From SAR116 cluster bacterium AG-426-I14 (GTDB lineage: Bacteria > Pseudomonadota > Alphaproteobacteria > Puniceispirillales > Marisalimonadaceae), in NCBI GenBank assembly GCA_003210055.1, contig QCNS01000014.1, positions 1 to 41,627 on the forward strand: DNA of 41,627 nucleotides, written 5' to 3'. This document shows positions 34,598-41,627 of the stretch, piece after piece. The translations under genes and the position numbers were made by a program. The stretch's first letter is position 1. Every line of letters starts with the position of its first letter. The notes under the pieces are model-generated. The model was not told where the DNA came from. It did not search any database and saw nothing but the letters and a program-made list of their open reading frames with translations.

Positions 34598-36055
34598 ATG
34601 AAAATCGACGAAAAAATTATTAAAGTAAATCTTTTTGACGGAATAGATGGTTTTTTAATTGCAGTACCAGAAATATTTCTTTTGTTTTCTATATTACTTT
34701 TGATACCACTAAATTTATATTTTTTTAAGGACAAAGAATTTAAAAGTAGTAGTAAATTTTCAATATTTTCAATCTTAATAACACTAATTTTGATTTTATT
34801 TAATCCTCATGAAGGTCAAGGTTTTAATAATTTAATTGTGTCTACAAGTTTCCAAAAGTTTGTTAAAAGTCTAATTCTTGTAAGTATTTTGTTAGTATTA
34901 CTGATCTGCAAAAATAAATCCAAAATTGAAAACATCGATTACTCTGAATTTAATTTATTAACTTTGTTGTCAACCTGTGGAATGTTATTTGTGGTTTCCT
35001 CCAACAACTTAATGACACTTTTTTTGGCCCTAGAACTTCAGGCATTGCCGATATACATTCTATGTACTTTAAGAAGAAATGATATTAAATCATCAGAGTC
35101 GGGATTAAAATATTTTCTTCTGGGAGCTCTATCTAGCGGTCTTCTTTTATTTGGAATTTCTTTGATATATGGATTTTCTGGCACGATAAGTTTTAATGAA
35201 ATCTTAGCAACAAATATTACAAGTAATATTGGTCTAAGTTTTGGTTTAGTGTTTATGCTTTCTGGAATTGCATTTAAAATTTCAGCCGCACCTTTTCATA
35301 TGTGGTCTCCAGACGTTTATCAAGGTTCTCCTACTCCAATTACACTCTTGATTGCCACTGCTCCAAAAATAACTGCTATTAGCGTTTTGATAATATTAAC
35401 ATATAAGGTTTTTGTTGATTTTAATGATAGATGGACGGATTTAATTATTGCTTTATCGCTATGCTCAATGGTTGTTGGATCAATTGGAGCAATTATTCAA
35501 TCAAACTTGAAAAGACTGTTAGCATATTCAAGTATTTCTCATATGGGCTTTATACTCGTAGGGTTAGTATCTTTTTCTAATTCAGGAATAGAAGCAGTTT
35601 TATTTTACATAACTATTTATTTATTTTTGTTAGTGGGTGTTTTTTCAATAATACTTAGTTTAAATAAAGATGGTCAGCCAATAGAATTAATTTCTGATCT
35701 AAAAGGATTATCTAATCATTATCCATTATTATCAATTTCCTTATTAGTTTTTATGTTTTCAATGGCAGGTATACCTCCCTTATCAGGTTTTTTCGGTAAA
35801 TGGCTTGTTTTTTTTGCGGCTGTTGAAAAAGAATTATATTTTCTAGCAATTTTAGGTGTGATTTTTTCAGTAATTTCAGCTTTTTACTATTTAAAAATTG
35901 TAAAAATTATTTATTTTGAAAATTCTGATGATCCTCTTGTTTTAGAACAGAGTCCCGAATTAAAAATTATAATATTTATTTGTTTAACAATCACATGTCT
36001 AATATTTTTGTTTTTACCTTTTCTTCAACAATTAATTATTAATCATTTGTCTTAA
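34598..36055 (+). CDS. nuoN: NADH-quinone oxidoreductase subunit N
   Basis: The 485-residue antiporter-like subunit ends the operon. Glu146 in LALELQALPIYILCTLRR and the SNLKRLLAYSSISHMGFILV lysine region mark the proton path, and FKISAAPFHMWSPDVYQGSP is the family signature. A hydrophilic N-terminal stretch (MKIDEKIIKVNLFDGIDGF) precedes the first helix and is a bit longer than usual. AAGAAGG precedes the ATG. birA follows after 5 bases, so the transcript probably continues. Confidence 0.97.
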   Translation: MKIDEKIIKVNLFDGIDGFLIAVPEIFLLFSILLLIPLNLYFFKDKEFKSSSKFSIFSILITLILILFNPHEGQGFNNLIVSTSFQKFVKSLILVSILLVLLICKNKSKIENIDYSEFNLLTLLSTCGMLFVVSSNNLMTLFLALELQALPIYILCTLRRNDIKSSESGLKYFLLGALSSGLLLFGISLIYGFSGTISFNEILATNITSNIGLSFGLVFMLSGIAFKISAAPFHMWSPDVYQGSPTPITLLIATAPKITAISVLIILTYKVFVDFNDRWTDLIIALSLCSMVVGSIGAIIQSNLKRLLAYSSISHMGFILVGLVSFSNSGIEAVLFYITIYLFLLVGVFSIILSLNKDGQPIELISDLKGLSNHYPLLSISLLVFMFSMAGIPPLSGFFGKWLVFFAAVEKELYFLAILGVIFSVISAFYYLKIVKIIYFENSDDPLVLEQSPELKIIIFICLTITCLIFLFLPFLQQLIINHLS

Positions 36056-36060
36056 AAATA

Positions 36061-36816
36061 ATGAAACCTTATAAAATAAAATTGGTTAAAACTTGTAATA
36101 GTACAAATGATTTGTTAATCAAAAATGCTTTGCAAGGTGCAAAAGAAGGTGTATCTATTATTTCTTTTGAACAAACTAAAGGAAGAGGAACAAAAAATAA
36201 AATTTGGATATCGGATTATGGCAATATTTTTTTATCAACTTTGTTAAGACCAAAAGGGAACAAAAAATATTGGCCTCAGTTATCTTTGTTAGCAGGTTTA
36301 AGTGTTTTTGAAACCTTGATAGAAATAGGAATTAAAAGAAAAGATATTAAAATAAAATGGCCTAATGATATACTTTTAAATTTTAAAAAAGTTTCTGGAA
36401 TTTTAGTTGAATCAATAGATAATTTTGCCGTTGTTGGAATTGGATTAAATTTAATATCTAACCCTAAATTTATTAAGGGAGAATTTAAGGCTACAAATTT
36501 ATCTAATTATCATGGAACAAAAGTAAAAAAAGTTCAGGAAATATGTGAGATTATATTAGGAAGAATTTTTATGAATTACAAAAAATGGAATAATGAATCT
36601 CTAAAAAACTTTTTATTCGACATCAATTGTAATCTTGCTTTTCTTGGGAAAAACATTCGATTTTCTTATAGGAATAAACTTATGTTAGGAAAACTTTTAG
36701 GAGTAAATAAAAGAGGATTATTAGAGATTTATGCAAATAATAAAAATTATGAAATAATGAATAGTGTAGATTTGTTTTATTTAAATTCTGGTGACAAAAA
36801 TGTTCCTAGTAATTGA
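36061..36816 (+). CDS. birA: Biotin-[acetyl-CoA-carboxylase] ligase
   Basis: The 251-residue protein has the catalytic and C-terminal domains but no N-terminal helix-turn-helix, so it is a ligase only and not a repressor like the Escherichia coli protein of 321 residues. STNDLL near residue 14 and GRGTKNKIW (41-49) bind biotinyl-AMP; the usual GRGRxxRxW has lost two arginines here. KWPNDILL (99-106) and KKVSGILVES complete the site. It attaches biotin to the carrier protein of acetyl-CoA carboxylase. It sits between nuoN and coaX, a common alphaproteobacterial order. Confidence 0.93.
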   Translation: MKPYKIKLVKTCNSTNDLLIKNALQGAKEGVSIISFEQTKGRGTKNKIWISDYGNIFLSTLLRPKGNKKYWPQLSLLAGLSVFETLIEIGIKRKDIKIKWPNDILLNFKKVSGILVESIDNFAVVGIGLNLISNPKFIKGEFKATNLSNYHGTKVKKVQEICEIILGRIFMNYKKWNNESLKNFLFDINCNLAFLGKNIRFSYRNKLMLGKLLGVNKRGLLEIYANNKNYEIMNSVDLFYLNSGDKNVPSN

Positions 36817-37594
36817 TTGTGGTAATACAAATACTGTTTTTGCAATATATAGTTATAAAAAGAGTAAACTATTATTAGAAAATTCATGGAGATTAGACTC
36901 AAGCGAAAAAAGAACTCCTGATGATTATTTTATTTGGTTAAATCAAGTTTTATCTTTTTCTAAAATAGACTTGAAAAAAATTTACGGCGTTTCTATAGCT
37001 TCAGTTGTACCTGAAGTTCTATTAAACATAAAGTTAATGTTAAAAACTTATCTTGATGTTAAAACTTTAATTATTGGAGAGGATATAGTTGATTTAAAAA
37101 TCAAGATAAATATTGAAAACCCTAAAGAGGCTGGTTCTGACCGCTTGGTTAATGCTTGTGCAGTTAAATTTCTAAACTATGATCCTGCAATAGTGATAGA
37201 TTTTGGTACTGCAACAACTTTTGATATAATTGGTCGAAATGGTACATACGAAGGTGGTATCATAGCGCCTGGAGTTAATTTATCTTTAGATGCTTTATAT
37301 AGATCTGCCTCTCGTCTACCTAAAATAACAATTAGACCATTGCTAAATGAACATAAAACATTGGTAGGAAAAACTACAGTTTCAGCAATGGAATCAGGTG
37401 CTTATTGGGGATATGTTTGTATGATAGAAGGTCTAATCAAAAAACTTAAAGAAAAATACAAAGACTCAAAAGTAATAGCTACTGGGGGATTAAGTAAAAT
37501 TTTTATAGATGAAATAAATACCATTGATTTTATCTATAAAGATTTAACTGTTTATGGTCTTGCAAAAATTTATGTTTCACATTTTAAAATTTAG
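36800..37594 (+). CDS. coaX: Type III pantothenate kinase
   Basis: The 264-residue protein starts, by family comparison, at the ATG at 36800 (MFLVIDCGNTNT). A GTG nine bases upstream would add three residues. CGNTNT (7-12) is the phosphate loop, AGSDRLVNA (from Gly112 Ser Asp114 Arg) is the pantothenate site, and DFGTATTFD (from Asp134) with GGIIAPGVNLS completes the ASKHA fold. It makes 4'-phosphopantothenate, the first step to coenzyme A. It overlaps the end of birA by 17 bases. Being type III, it is not feedback inhibited by CoA. Confidence 0.94.
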   Translation: MFLVIDCGNTNTVFAIYSYKKSKLLLENSWRLDSSEKRTPDDYFIWLNQVLSFSKIDLKKIYGVSIASVVPEVLLNIKLMLKTYLDVKTLIIGEDIVDLKIKINIENPKEAGSDRLVNACAVKFLNYDPAIVIDFGTATTFDIIGRNGTYEGGIIAPGVNLSLDALYRSASRLPKITIRPLLNEHKTLVGKTTVSAMESGAYWGYVCMIEGLIKKLKEKYKDSKVIATGGLSKIFIDEINTIDFIYKDLTVYGLAKIYVSHFKI

Positions 37595-37605
37595 AAATCA
37601 AGTAA

Positions 37606-39258
37606 ATGAAATTTGAAAAAGAACAACTTATTTTTATTCCTATTGGAGGATCTGAAGAGATTGGAATGAATGCAAACTTATACCATTATAACGATAGTTG
37701 GATTTTAATTGATCTTGGAATATCATTCCCTGACGAGACCAATCTTGGAGTCGACGTGATTTTACCGGATTTTGAATTTGTTAAAAGTTTGAAAAATAAA
37801 TTAGCCGCTATTTTTCTAACGCATGCTCACGAAGACCATTATGGTGCTATCACATACTATGCCAGTGAAATAAATTGTCCTGTTTGGGGAACAGAATTTA
37901 CTCTGGCATTATTGAGAAGAAAGATGAAAGAGAATGGAACAAAGTTTAATTTTGAAATGAAGACTATTCCAAAAAATAAGAATATTAAAGTTAAGGGTTT
38001 TGATATAGAAGTTATCAATGCATCACATTCTATCCCTCAGCCACTTAGTTTTTTGATTCAAACACAAGCTGGCAATATTTTTCATACAGGAGATTGGAAA
38101 TCAGAATCATCAAAAAATTTAAATGAAACTGATTATTTTAAATCTTTAAAAAAAATATCTAAGAAAAATATTTCGTCTATTGTTAGCGACTCAACTAATG
38201 CTCTGATTGACGGGAAAACTCCTTCTGAAGATTTTGCATTTAATGGCTTAATGAAAATAATTAAAAAAAGAAAAGGTTGTGTTCTTATAACTTGTTTCTC
38301 ATCTAACATAAGTAGAGTGAAATCTATAATTTCTATTTCAGAAAAATTAAATAAAAAAATATCAATTATTGGCCGGTCTTTAAATCGTTCTATAGATGCC
38401 GCAATTGAAACTGGTTTGATTAAAAATAGTAATTTTTTAGATTTAAATAAAAGTAAAGAAAGTCTAAGTAATGTGATAATAATTTGTACTGGATCACAAG
38501 GAGAACCTACTTCTGCATTAACAAGAATATCTCAAGGAAAACATAATATTATTTCATTAGGTATGGGCGATACTGTTATTTTTTCTAGTAGAAAAATCCC
38601 AGGAAATGAAAAGGCAATTATAAAATTAGAAAATAGATTTATCGATAGAGGTGTTGAAGTTTTAAATGATGAAGATCATGATGTTCATGTATCTGGGCAC
38701 CCATCTAAAAACGAATTAATAGAAATGTATAATCTTTTAAATCCAAAATGTGTTATTCCTGTGCATGGTAATAGTAAACAATTAAGAGCAAACGCTTTAA
38801 TTGCAAAATCATGTCAAATCCAAAATGTAGTTATACCTAAAAATGGAAATGTAATATCAATTTCCTCTAAAGAAGCCAAATCCATTAGCGATATAAAAAC
38901 TGATGTAAAAACTTATGATAATGGAAATATAATTTCATTGAATGATGAAAGATTTGTTGTTAGGAAGCATGCTTTATGGAATGGACTTATTAGTGCTTCA
39001 ATAGTACTTAATGAGTATGGAGAAATGCTAACTGTTCCTAAGCTGTCACAAAATGGAATCTGTGACAGTGTAAAGATGAGAAACACTCTATTAGAAATCA
39101 GTTTACATATTGAAGATTTCATTGAAAATACTAATAAATCTAAAACTTTTGATGATGATTATTTAGTTGGTGAAATTAAAAAGATTATAATAAAAGAAAT
39201 GAAATCTTCTTTTTATGTTCGTCCTATTACTAATGTTCATATAAATCGTATTCAATGA
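37606..39258 (+). CDS. rnj: Ribonuclease J
   Basis: The 550-residue metallo-beta-lactamase/beta-CASP nuclease has the zinc motif HAHEDH with His73, His75, Asp77 and His78. HTGDWK supplies the next aspartate, and SGHPSKNELIEMYNLLNP and PVHGNSKQLRAN lie in the beta-CASP and following regions. RNase J has endonuclease and 5'-3' exonuclease activity and matures rRNA and mRNA; alphaproteobacteria have it beside RNase E. It starts 11 bases after coaX and overlaps the DUF1467 gene by four bases (ATGA). The C-terminal domain (about 450-550) is present. Confidence 0.94.
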   Translation: MKFEKEQLIFIPIGGSEEIGMNANLYHYNDSWILIDLGISFPDETNLGVDVILPDFEFVKSLKNKLAAIFLTHAHEDHYGAITYYASEINCPVWGTEFTLALLRRKMKENGTKFNFEMKTIPKNKNIKVKGFDIEVINASHSIPQPLSFLIQTQAGNIFHTGDWKSESSKNLNETDYFKSLKKISKKNISSIVSDSTNALIDGKTPSEDFAFNGLMKIIKKRKGCVLITCFSSNISRVKSIISISEKLNKKISIIGRSLNRSIDAAIETGLIKNSNFLDLNKSKESLSNVIIICTGSQGEPTSALTRISQGKHNIISLGMGDTVIFSSRKIPGNEKAIIKLENRFIDRGVEVLNDEDHDVHVSGHPSKNELIEMYNLLNPKCVIPVHGNSKQLRANALIAKSCQIQNVVIPKNGNVISISSKEAKSISDIKTDVKTYDNGNIISLNDERFVVRKHALWNGLISASIVLNEYGEMLTVPKLSQNGICDSVKMRNTLLEISLHIEDFIENTNKSKTFDDDYLVGEIKKIIIKEMKSSFYVRPITNVHINRIQ

Positions 39259-39479
39259 CATCAGTTTCAATTATAGTAGTTTTTTTTATTATCTGGCTAA
39301 TAGTATTTTTTATATTTTTACCTATTGGCATTAAAATACCAAAAAATATTATTAAAGGAAACGCTACCTCAGCACCTGAGAACGGAAATATATTAAAAAA
39401 ACTTTTCTTTTCTTTTATAGTATCTATTTTTTTGGCATATTTATTTTATCAAATTAAAATAAATTTTTTAATATATTAA
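39255..39479 (+). CDS. DUF1467 family small membrane protein
   Basis: The 74-residue protein has two transmembrane helices (about 4-26 and 50-70) joined by a loop with the conserved LPIGIKIPKN and ENGNILKK pattern of DUF1467. The function of the family is unknown. In many alphaproteobacteria it follows rnj and precedes proS. Here it overlaps rnj by four bases, keeping the first link, but the following gene is rpiB. No cleavable signal peptide is seen. Confidence 0.85.
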   Translation: MTSVSIIVVFFIIWLIVFFIFLPIGIKIPKNIIKGNATSAPENGNILKKLFFSFIVSIFLAYLFYQIKINFLIY

Positions 39480-39506
39480 AAATGTGTATATACTTCTGAA
39501 TGTATA

Positions 39507-39536
39507 TTATATATGTTATAGACAAAGTTCTATAAT
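39507..39536 (+). promoter_or_regulatory. Candidate rpiB promoter overlapping an inverted repeat
   Basis: A perfect TATAAT (39531-39536) lies 20 bases before the rpiB ATG. The -35 region is poor (TTATAT at 39507-39512 with 18 bases of spacing). A 7-base inverted repeat, TTATAGA / TCTATAA (39516-39535, 6-base loop), overlaps the -10 and could be an operator or a chance AT-rich hairpin. The resulting leader would be only about 14 bases. Confidence 0.35.
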
Positions 39537-39556
39537 CTTTAAATTTGCTTTAAATT

Positions 39557-39988
39557 ATGACGAAAAATATTTATATTTCATCTGATCATGGCGGGTATGA
39601 ACTTAAAGAAAAAATAATTACTTTTCTTAATAATAATAATAATATTAAAGTGAATAATTTAGGTACAAACTCACACGAATCTGTCGATTATCCTGATTTT
39701 TGTAAAAATCTTGTTACTGAATTAAAAAAAAATGATAATTCTATTGGAGTTTTGGTATGTGGAACAGGTATAGGTATGTCTATCGCAGCAAATAGATATA
39801 ATCACATTAGAGGAGCTCTATGTACTAATGAAAACATGGCAAGACTAAGCAGAAAACACAATAATGCAAATGTTTTAATTTTAGGTGGCAGAACAACTAG
39901 TTTTAAATGTGCAAAAAACATGCTAGAAATTTTTTTAAATACAGAATTTGAGTTTGGTAGACATACCCAGAGATTAGAAAAAATTTAA
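39557..39988 (+). CDS. rpiB: Ribose-5-phosphate isomerase B
   Basis: The 143-residue protein is a typical RpiB/LacA-type isomerase. SSDHGGYELKEKI (8-20) binds the phosphate and carries Asp10-His11. Cys68 in VCGTGIGMSIAANR is the catalytic base. RLSRKHNNANVLILGGRT includes His101, which opens the sugar ring. It interconverts ribose 5-phosphate and ribulose 5-phosphate, the product of the gnd enzyme encoded earlier in this window. The ATG has no Shine-Dalgarno site, in line with a very short leader. glyA follows after 12 bases. Confidence 0.95.
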   Translation: MTKNIYISSDHGGYELKEKIITFLNNNNNIKVNNLGTNSHESVDYPDFCKNLVTELKKNDNSIGVLVCGTGIGMSIAANRYNHIRGALCTNENMARLSRKHNNANVLILGGRTTSFKCAKNMLEIFLNTEFEFGRHTQRLEKI

Positions 39989-40000
39989 ATAAGGATATTT

Positions 40001-41290
40001 ATGAACAACATGCAAAATAATTTTTATAAAGATGGTTTTTTTGATAAAGATATTTCAGATTATGATGCTGAGTTATATGATTATTTAAAAGAAGAATTAG
40101 TCAGACAAAAAAGTCAAATTGAAATGATAGCATCTGAAAATATTGTATCAAAGTCAGTTCTTCAAGCGCAAGGGTCTGTTTTAACAAATAAATATGCAGA
40201 AGGATATCCAGATAAAAGATATTATGGTGGATGTCATGCTGTAGATAAAGTTGAAAAACTTGCAATCAGCAGGGCAAAAAGGCTTTTTAATTGTAATTTT
40301 GCAAATGTTCAGCCGCATTCAGGAGCTCAAGCTAATCAAGCTGTTTTTTTAGCATTATTAAAACCAGGTGACAAAATTTTAGGAATGAGTTTAGACGCAG
40401 GAGGACATTTAACACATGGTGCAAAACCAAATTTATCAGGTAAATGGTTTAATTCCATTCAATATGGAGTTAAAAAAGACACTTGTTTGATTGATTTTGA
40501 AAAAATAGAAGAATTATGTGATCAACATAATCCTAAATTAATTATTGCAGGTGGTTCTGCTTATTCAAGATTTATTGATTTTGAGAAGTTTAGAGATATT
40601 GCTGATAAATATGGTTCTTATCTATTAGTAGATATGGCTCATTTTTCTGGTTTGGTTGCTGGTGGGGTTCATCCAAACCCAGTGCCTTTTGCAGATATAG
40701 TTACAACCACAACACATAAAACTCTGAGGTCAGCTAGAGGTGGCATGATTTTAACTAACAATGAAGATATATTTAAAAAAATAAATTCATCTGTTTTTCC
40801 TGGTCATCAAGGAGGTCCTTTAATGCATATTATTGCTGGAAAAGCTGCTGGTTTTGGTGAAGCTCTTACGCCTGAGTTCAGAACTTATTCAAAAAATGTT
40901 GTTGATAATGCAAAGTGTCTTGCAAGTACATTATTAGATAGAAAAATAAATATTATCTCTGGTGGGACTGACAATCATATCGTCTTAGTTGATTTAAGCA
41001 AAAATAATATTACAGGTAATGTATGTGAAGAAGCTCTTGAGAGGTCTGGAATAACTTGTAATAAAAACGGTATTCCTTTTGATGATAAGCCACCAACTAT
41101 AACATCAGGTATAAGACTTGGTTCTGCAGCAGCAACTACTAGAGGTTTAATGCATGATGAGTTTAAAGTTTTAGCAAATTTAATTGCTGATGTCTTAGAT
41201 GGTTTTTTTGATAATGTGTCTAACCAGAGTGTAGAAAAAAATACTAAAGAAGTTATAAAAAAGATTTGTAAAAATTTTCCTATTTATTAG
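40001..41290 (+). CDS. glyA: Serine hydroxymethyltransferase
   Basis: The 429-residue PLP enzyme has [20 protein letters not shown] near the N-terminus. [16 protein letters not shown] and [20 protein letters not shown] follow, and the PLP lysine is Lys240 in [13 protein letters not shown]. It converts serine and tetrahydrofolate to glycine and 5,10-methylene-tetrahydrofolate, the main one-carbon source. AAGG lies before the ATG at a good distance. The order rpiB-glyA-nrdR is common in alphaproteobacteria. Length is within the usual range. Confidence 0.97.
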   Translation: MNNMQNNFYKDGFFDKDISDYDAELYDYLKEELVRQKSQIEMIASENIVSKSVLQAQGSVLTNKYAEGYPDKRYYGGCHAVDKVEKLAISRAKRLFNCNFANVQPHSGAQANQAVFLALLKPGDKILGMSLDAGGHLTHGAKPNLSGKWFNSIQYGVKKDTCLIDFEKIEELCDQHNPKLIIAGGSAYSRFIDFEKFRDIADKYGSYLLVDMAHFSGLVAGGVHPNPVPFADIVTTTTHKTLRSARGGMILTNNEDIFKKINSSVFPGHQGGPLMHIIAGKAAGFGEALTPEFRTYSKNVVDNAKCLASTLLDRKINIISGGTDNHIVLVDLSKNNITGNVCEEALERSGITCNKNGIPFDDKPPTITSGIRLGSAAATTRGLMHDEFKVLANLIADVLDGFFDNVSNQSVEKNTKEVIKKICKNFPIY

Positions 41291-41311
41291 TTTTATATCC
41301 GGGAGTTAATT

Positions 41312-41627
41312 ATGAGATGTCCTTTTTGTGGAACAGATGATACTCAAGTTAAAGATTCTAGGTCTAGTGAGGATGGTGCTGCAATAAGAAGGAGAAGATT
41401 ATGTTCTAGCTGCGGTTCAAGATTTACTACGTTCGAAAGGATTCAATTAAGAGACTTGATAGTTATAAAACGTGATGGCAAAAAAGGGGTTTTTGACCGA
41501 GAAAAAATTGTTAAATCAATGGAAATTGCGCTTAGAAAAAGAAAAGTCGATAATGAAATAATAGAAAGAGCGCAAAATGGTATTGTTAGACAATTAGAGT
41601 CTTCTGGCGAAAATGAAATTCCGTCTG
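41312..41627 (+). CDS. nrdR: Transcriptional repressor NrdR (3' truncated by window)
   Basis: The first 105 codons are visible and the gene runs off the end of the window. The N-terminal zinc ribbon has Cys3, Cys6 (MRCPFCG), Cys31 and Cys34 ([14 protein letters not shown]). The ATP-cone domain begins with [20 protein letters not shown]. NrdR is a nucleotide-sensing repressor that binds NrdR boxes upstream of ribonucleotide reductase genes. GGGAG lies six bases before the ATG. It follows glyA by 21 bases, as expected. Confidence 0.95.
   Translation, partial: MRCPFCGTDDTQVKDSRSSEDGAAIRRRRLCSSCGSRFTTFERIQLRDLIVIKRDGKKGVFDREKIVKSMEIALRKRKVDNEIIERAQNGIVRQLESSGENEIPS

Noticed and set aside
39043-39068. 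Perfect 8-base inverted repeat CTGTCACA / TGTGACAG
   Set aside because: It is inside the rnj coding sequence, has a 10-base loop and no T run, so it is not a terminator; a chance codon-level repeat is enough to explain it.
1-41627. Search for tRNA, rRNA, CRISPR repeats, insertion sequences, integrases and phage genes
   Set aside because: No cloverleaf sequence, regularly spaced repeat, transposase motif or terminal inverted repeat was seen. Nearly all sequence is explained by genes with small gaps.

Overview
This window looks like a piece of chromosome from an AT-rich, streamlined marine alphaproteobacterium, of the SAR11/HIMB59/AEGEAN-169 kind. The evidence is the very low GC throughout, spacers of often only a few bases, frequent 1-40 base gene overlaps, a complete 14-gene nuo operon in alphaproteobacterial order followed by birA-coaX-rnj-DUF1467, and a TAXI-type TRAP transporter. 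The exact lineage is inference. I see no rRNA, tRNA, CRISPR array, insertion sequence, integrase or phage gene. Several genes appear to start with TTG behind a good Shine-Dalgarno site.

Region 1 (1-9013) is mixed metabolism. It holds the end of an unrecognised protein, a TPR plus GT41 (O-GlcNAc-transferase-like) glycosyltransferase, a quinone-oxidoreductase-like MDR enzyme, a rhodanese-type sulfurtransferase, a small 2OG-Fe(II) oxygenase, a minus-strand pair (enolase-superfamily enzyme plus IPNS-type oxygenase), and a divergent ABC-F ATPase (uup).

Region 2 (9025-15502) is mostly minus strand and sugar related. A UDP-glucuronate decarboxylase, an SDR enzyme and a FAD-dependent oxidoreductase form one tightly packed or overlapping unit, with a GT2 glycosyltransferase divergent from it. 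A nitrilase-family amidase, 6-phosphogluconate dehydrogenase and gluconokinase form a second coupled unit that could turn gluconate into ribulose 5-phosphate. Ribose-5-phosphate isomerase B appears later in the window.

Region 3 (15610-21973) holds an unrecognised 112-residue protein, a cold-shock protein, a minus-strand class I aminotransferase, a TAXI-TRAP transporter (secreted binding protein, an intrinsic terminator, then a fused permease) and an EamA-family transporter. A possible 21-codon micro-ORF overlaps the stop of the last gene.

Region 4 (22084-36055) is the full respiratory complex I operon, nuoA to nuoN, with every expected iron-sulfur cysteine set present. The one anomaly is at the end of nuoE: a run of nine A residues puts the frame out by one base, and the sequence up to nuoF encodes in another frame what looks like the normal NuoE C-terminal tail.

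Region 5 (36061-41627) carries birA, coaX, rnj and a DUF1467 membrane protein, then rpiB, glyA and the first 105 codons of nrdR, which runs off the window.
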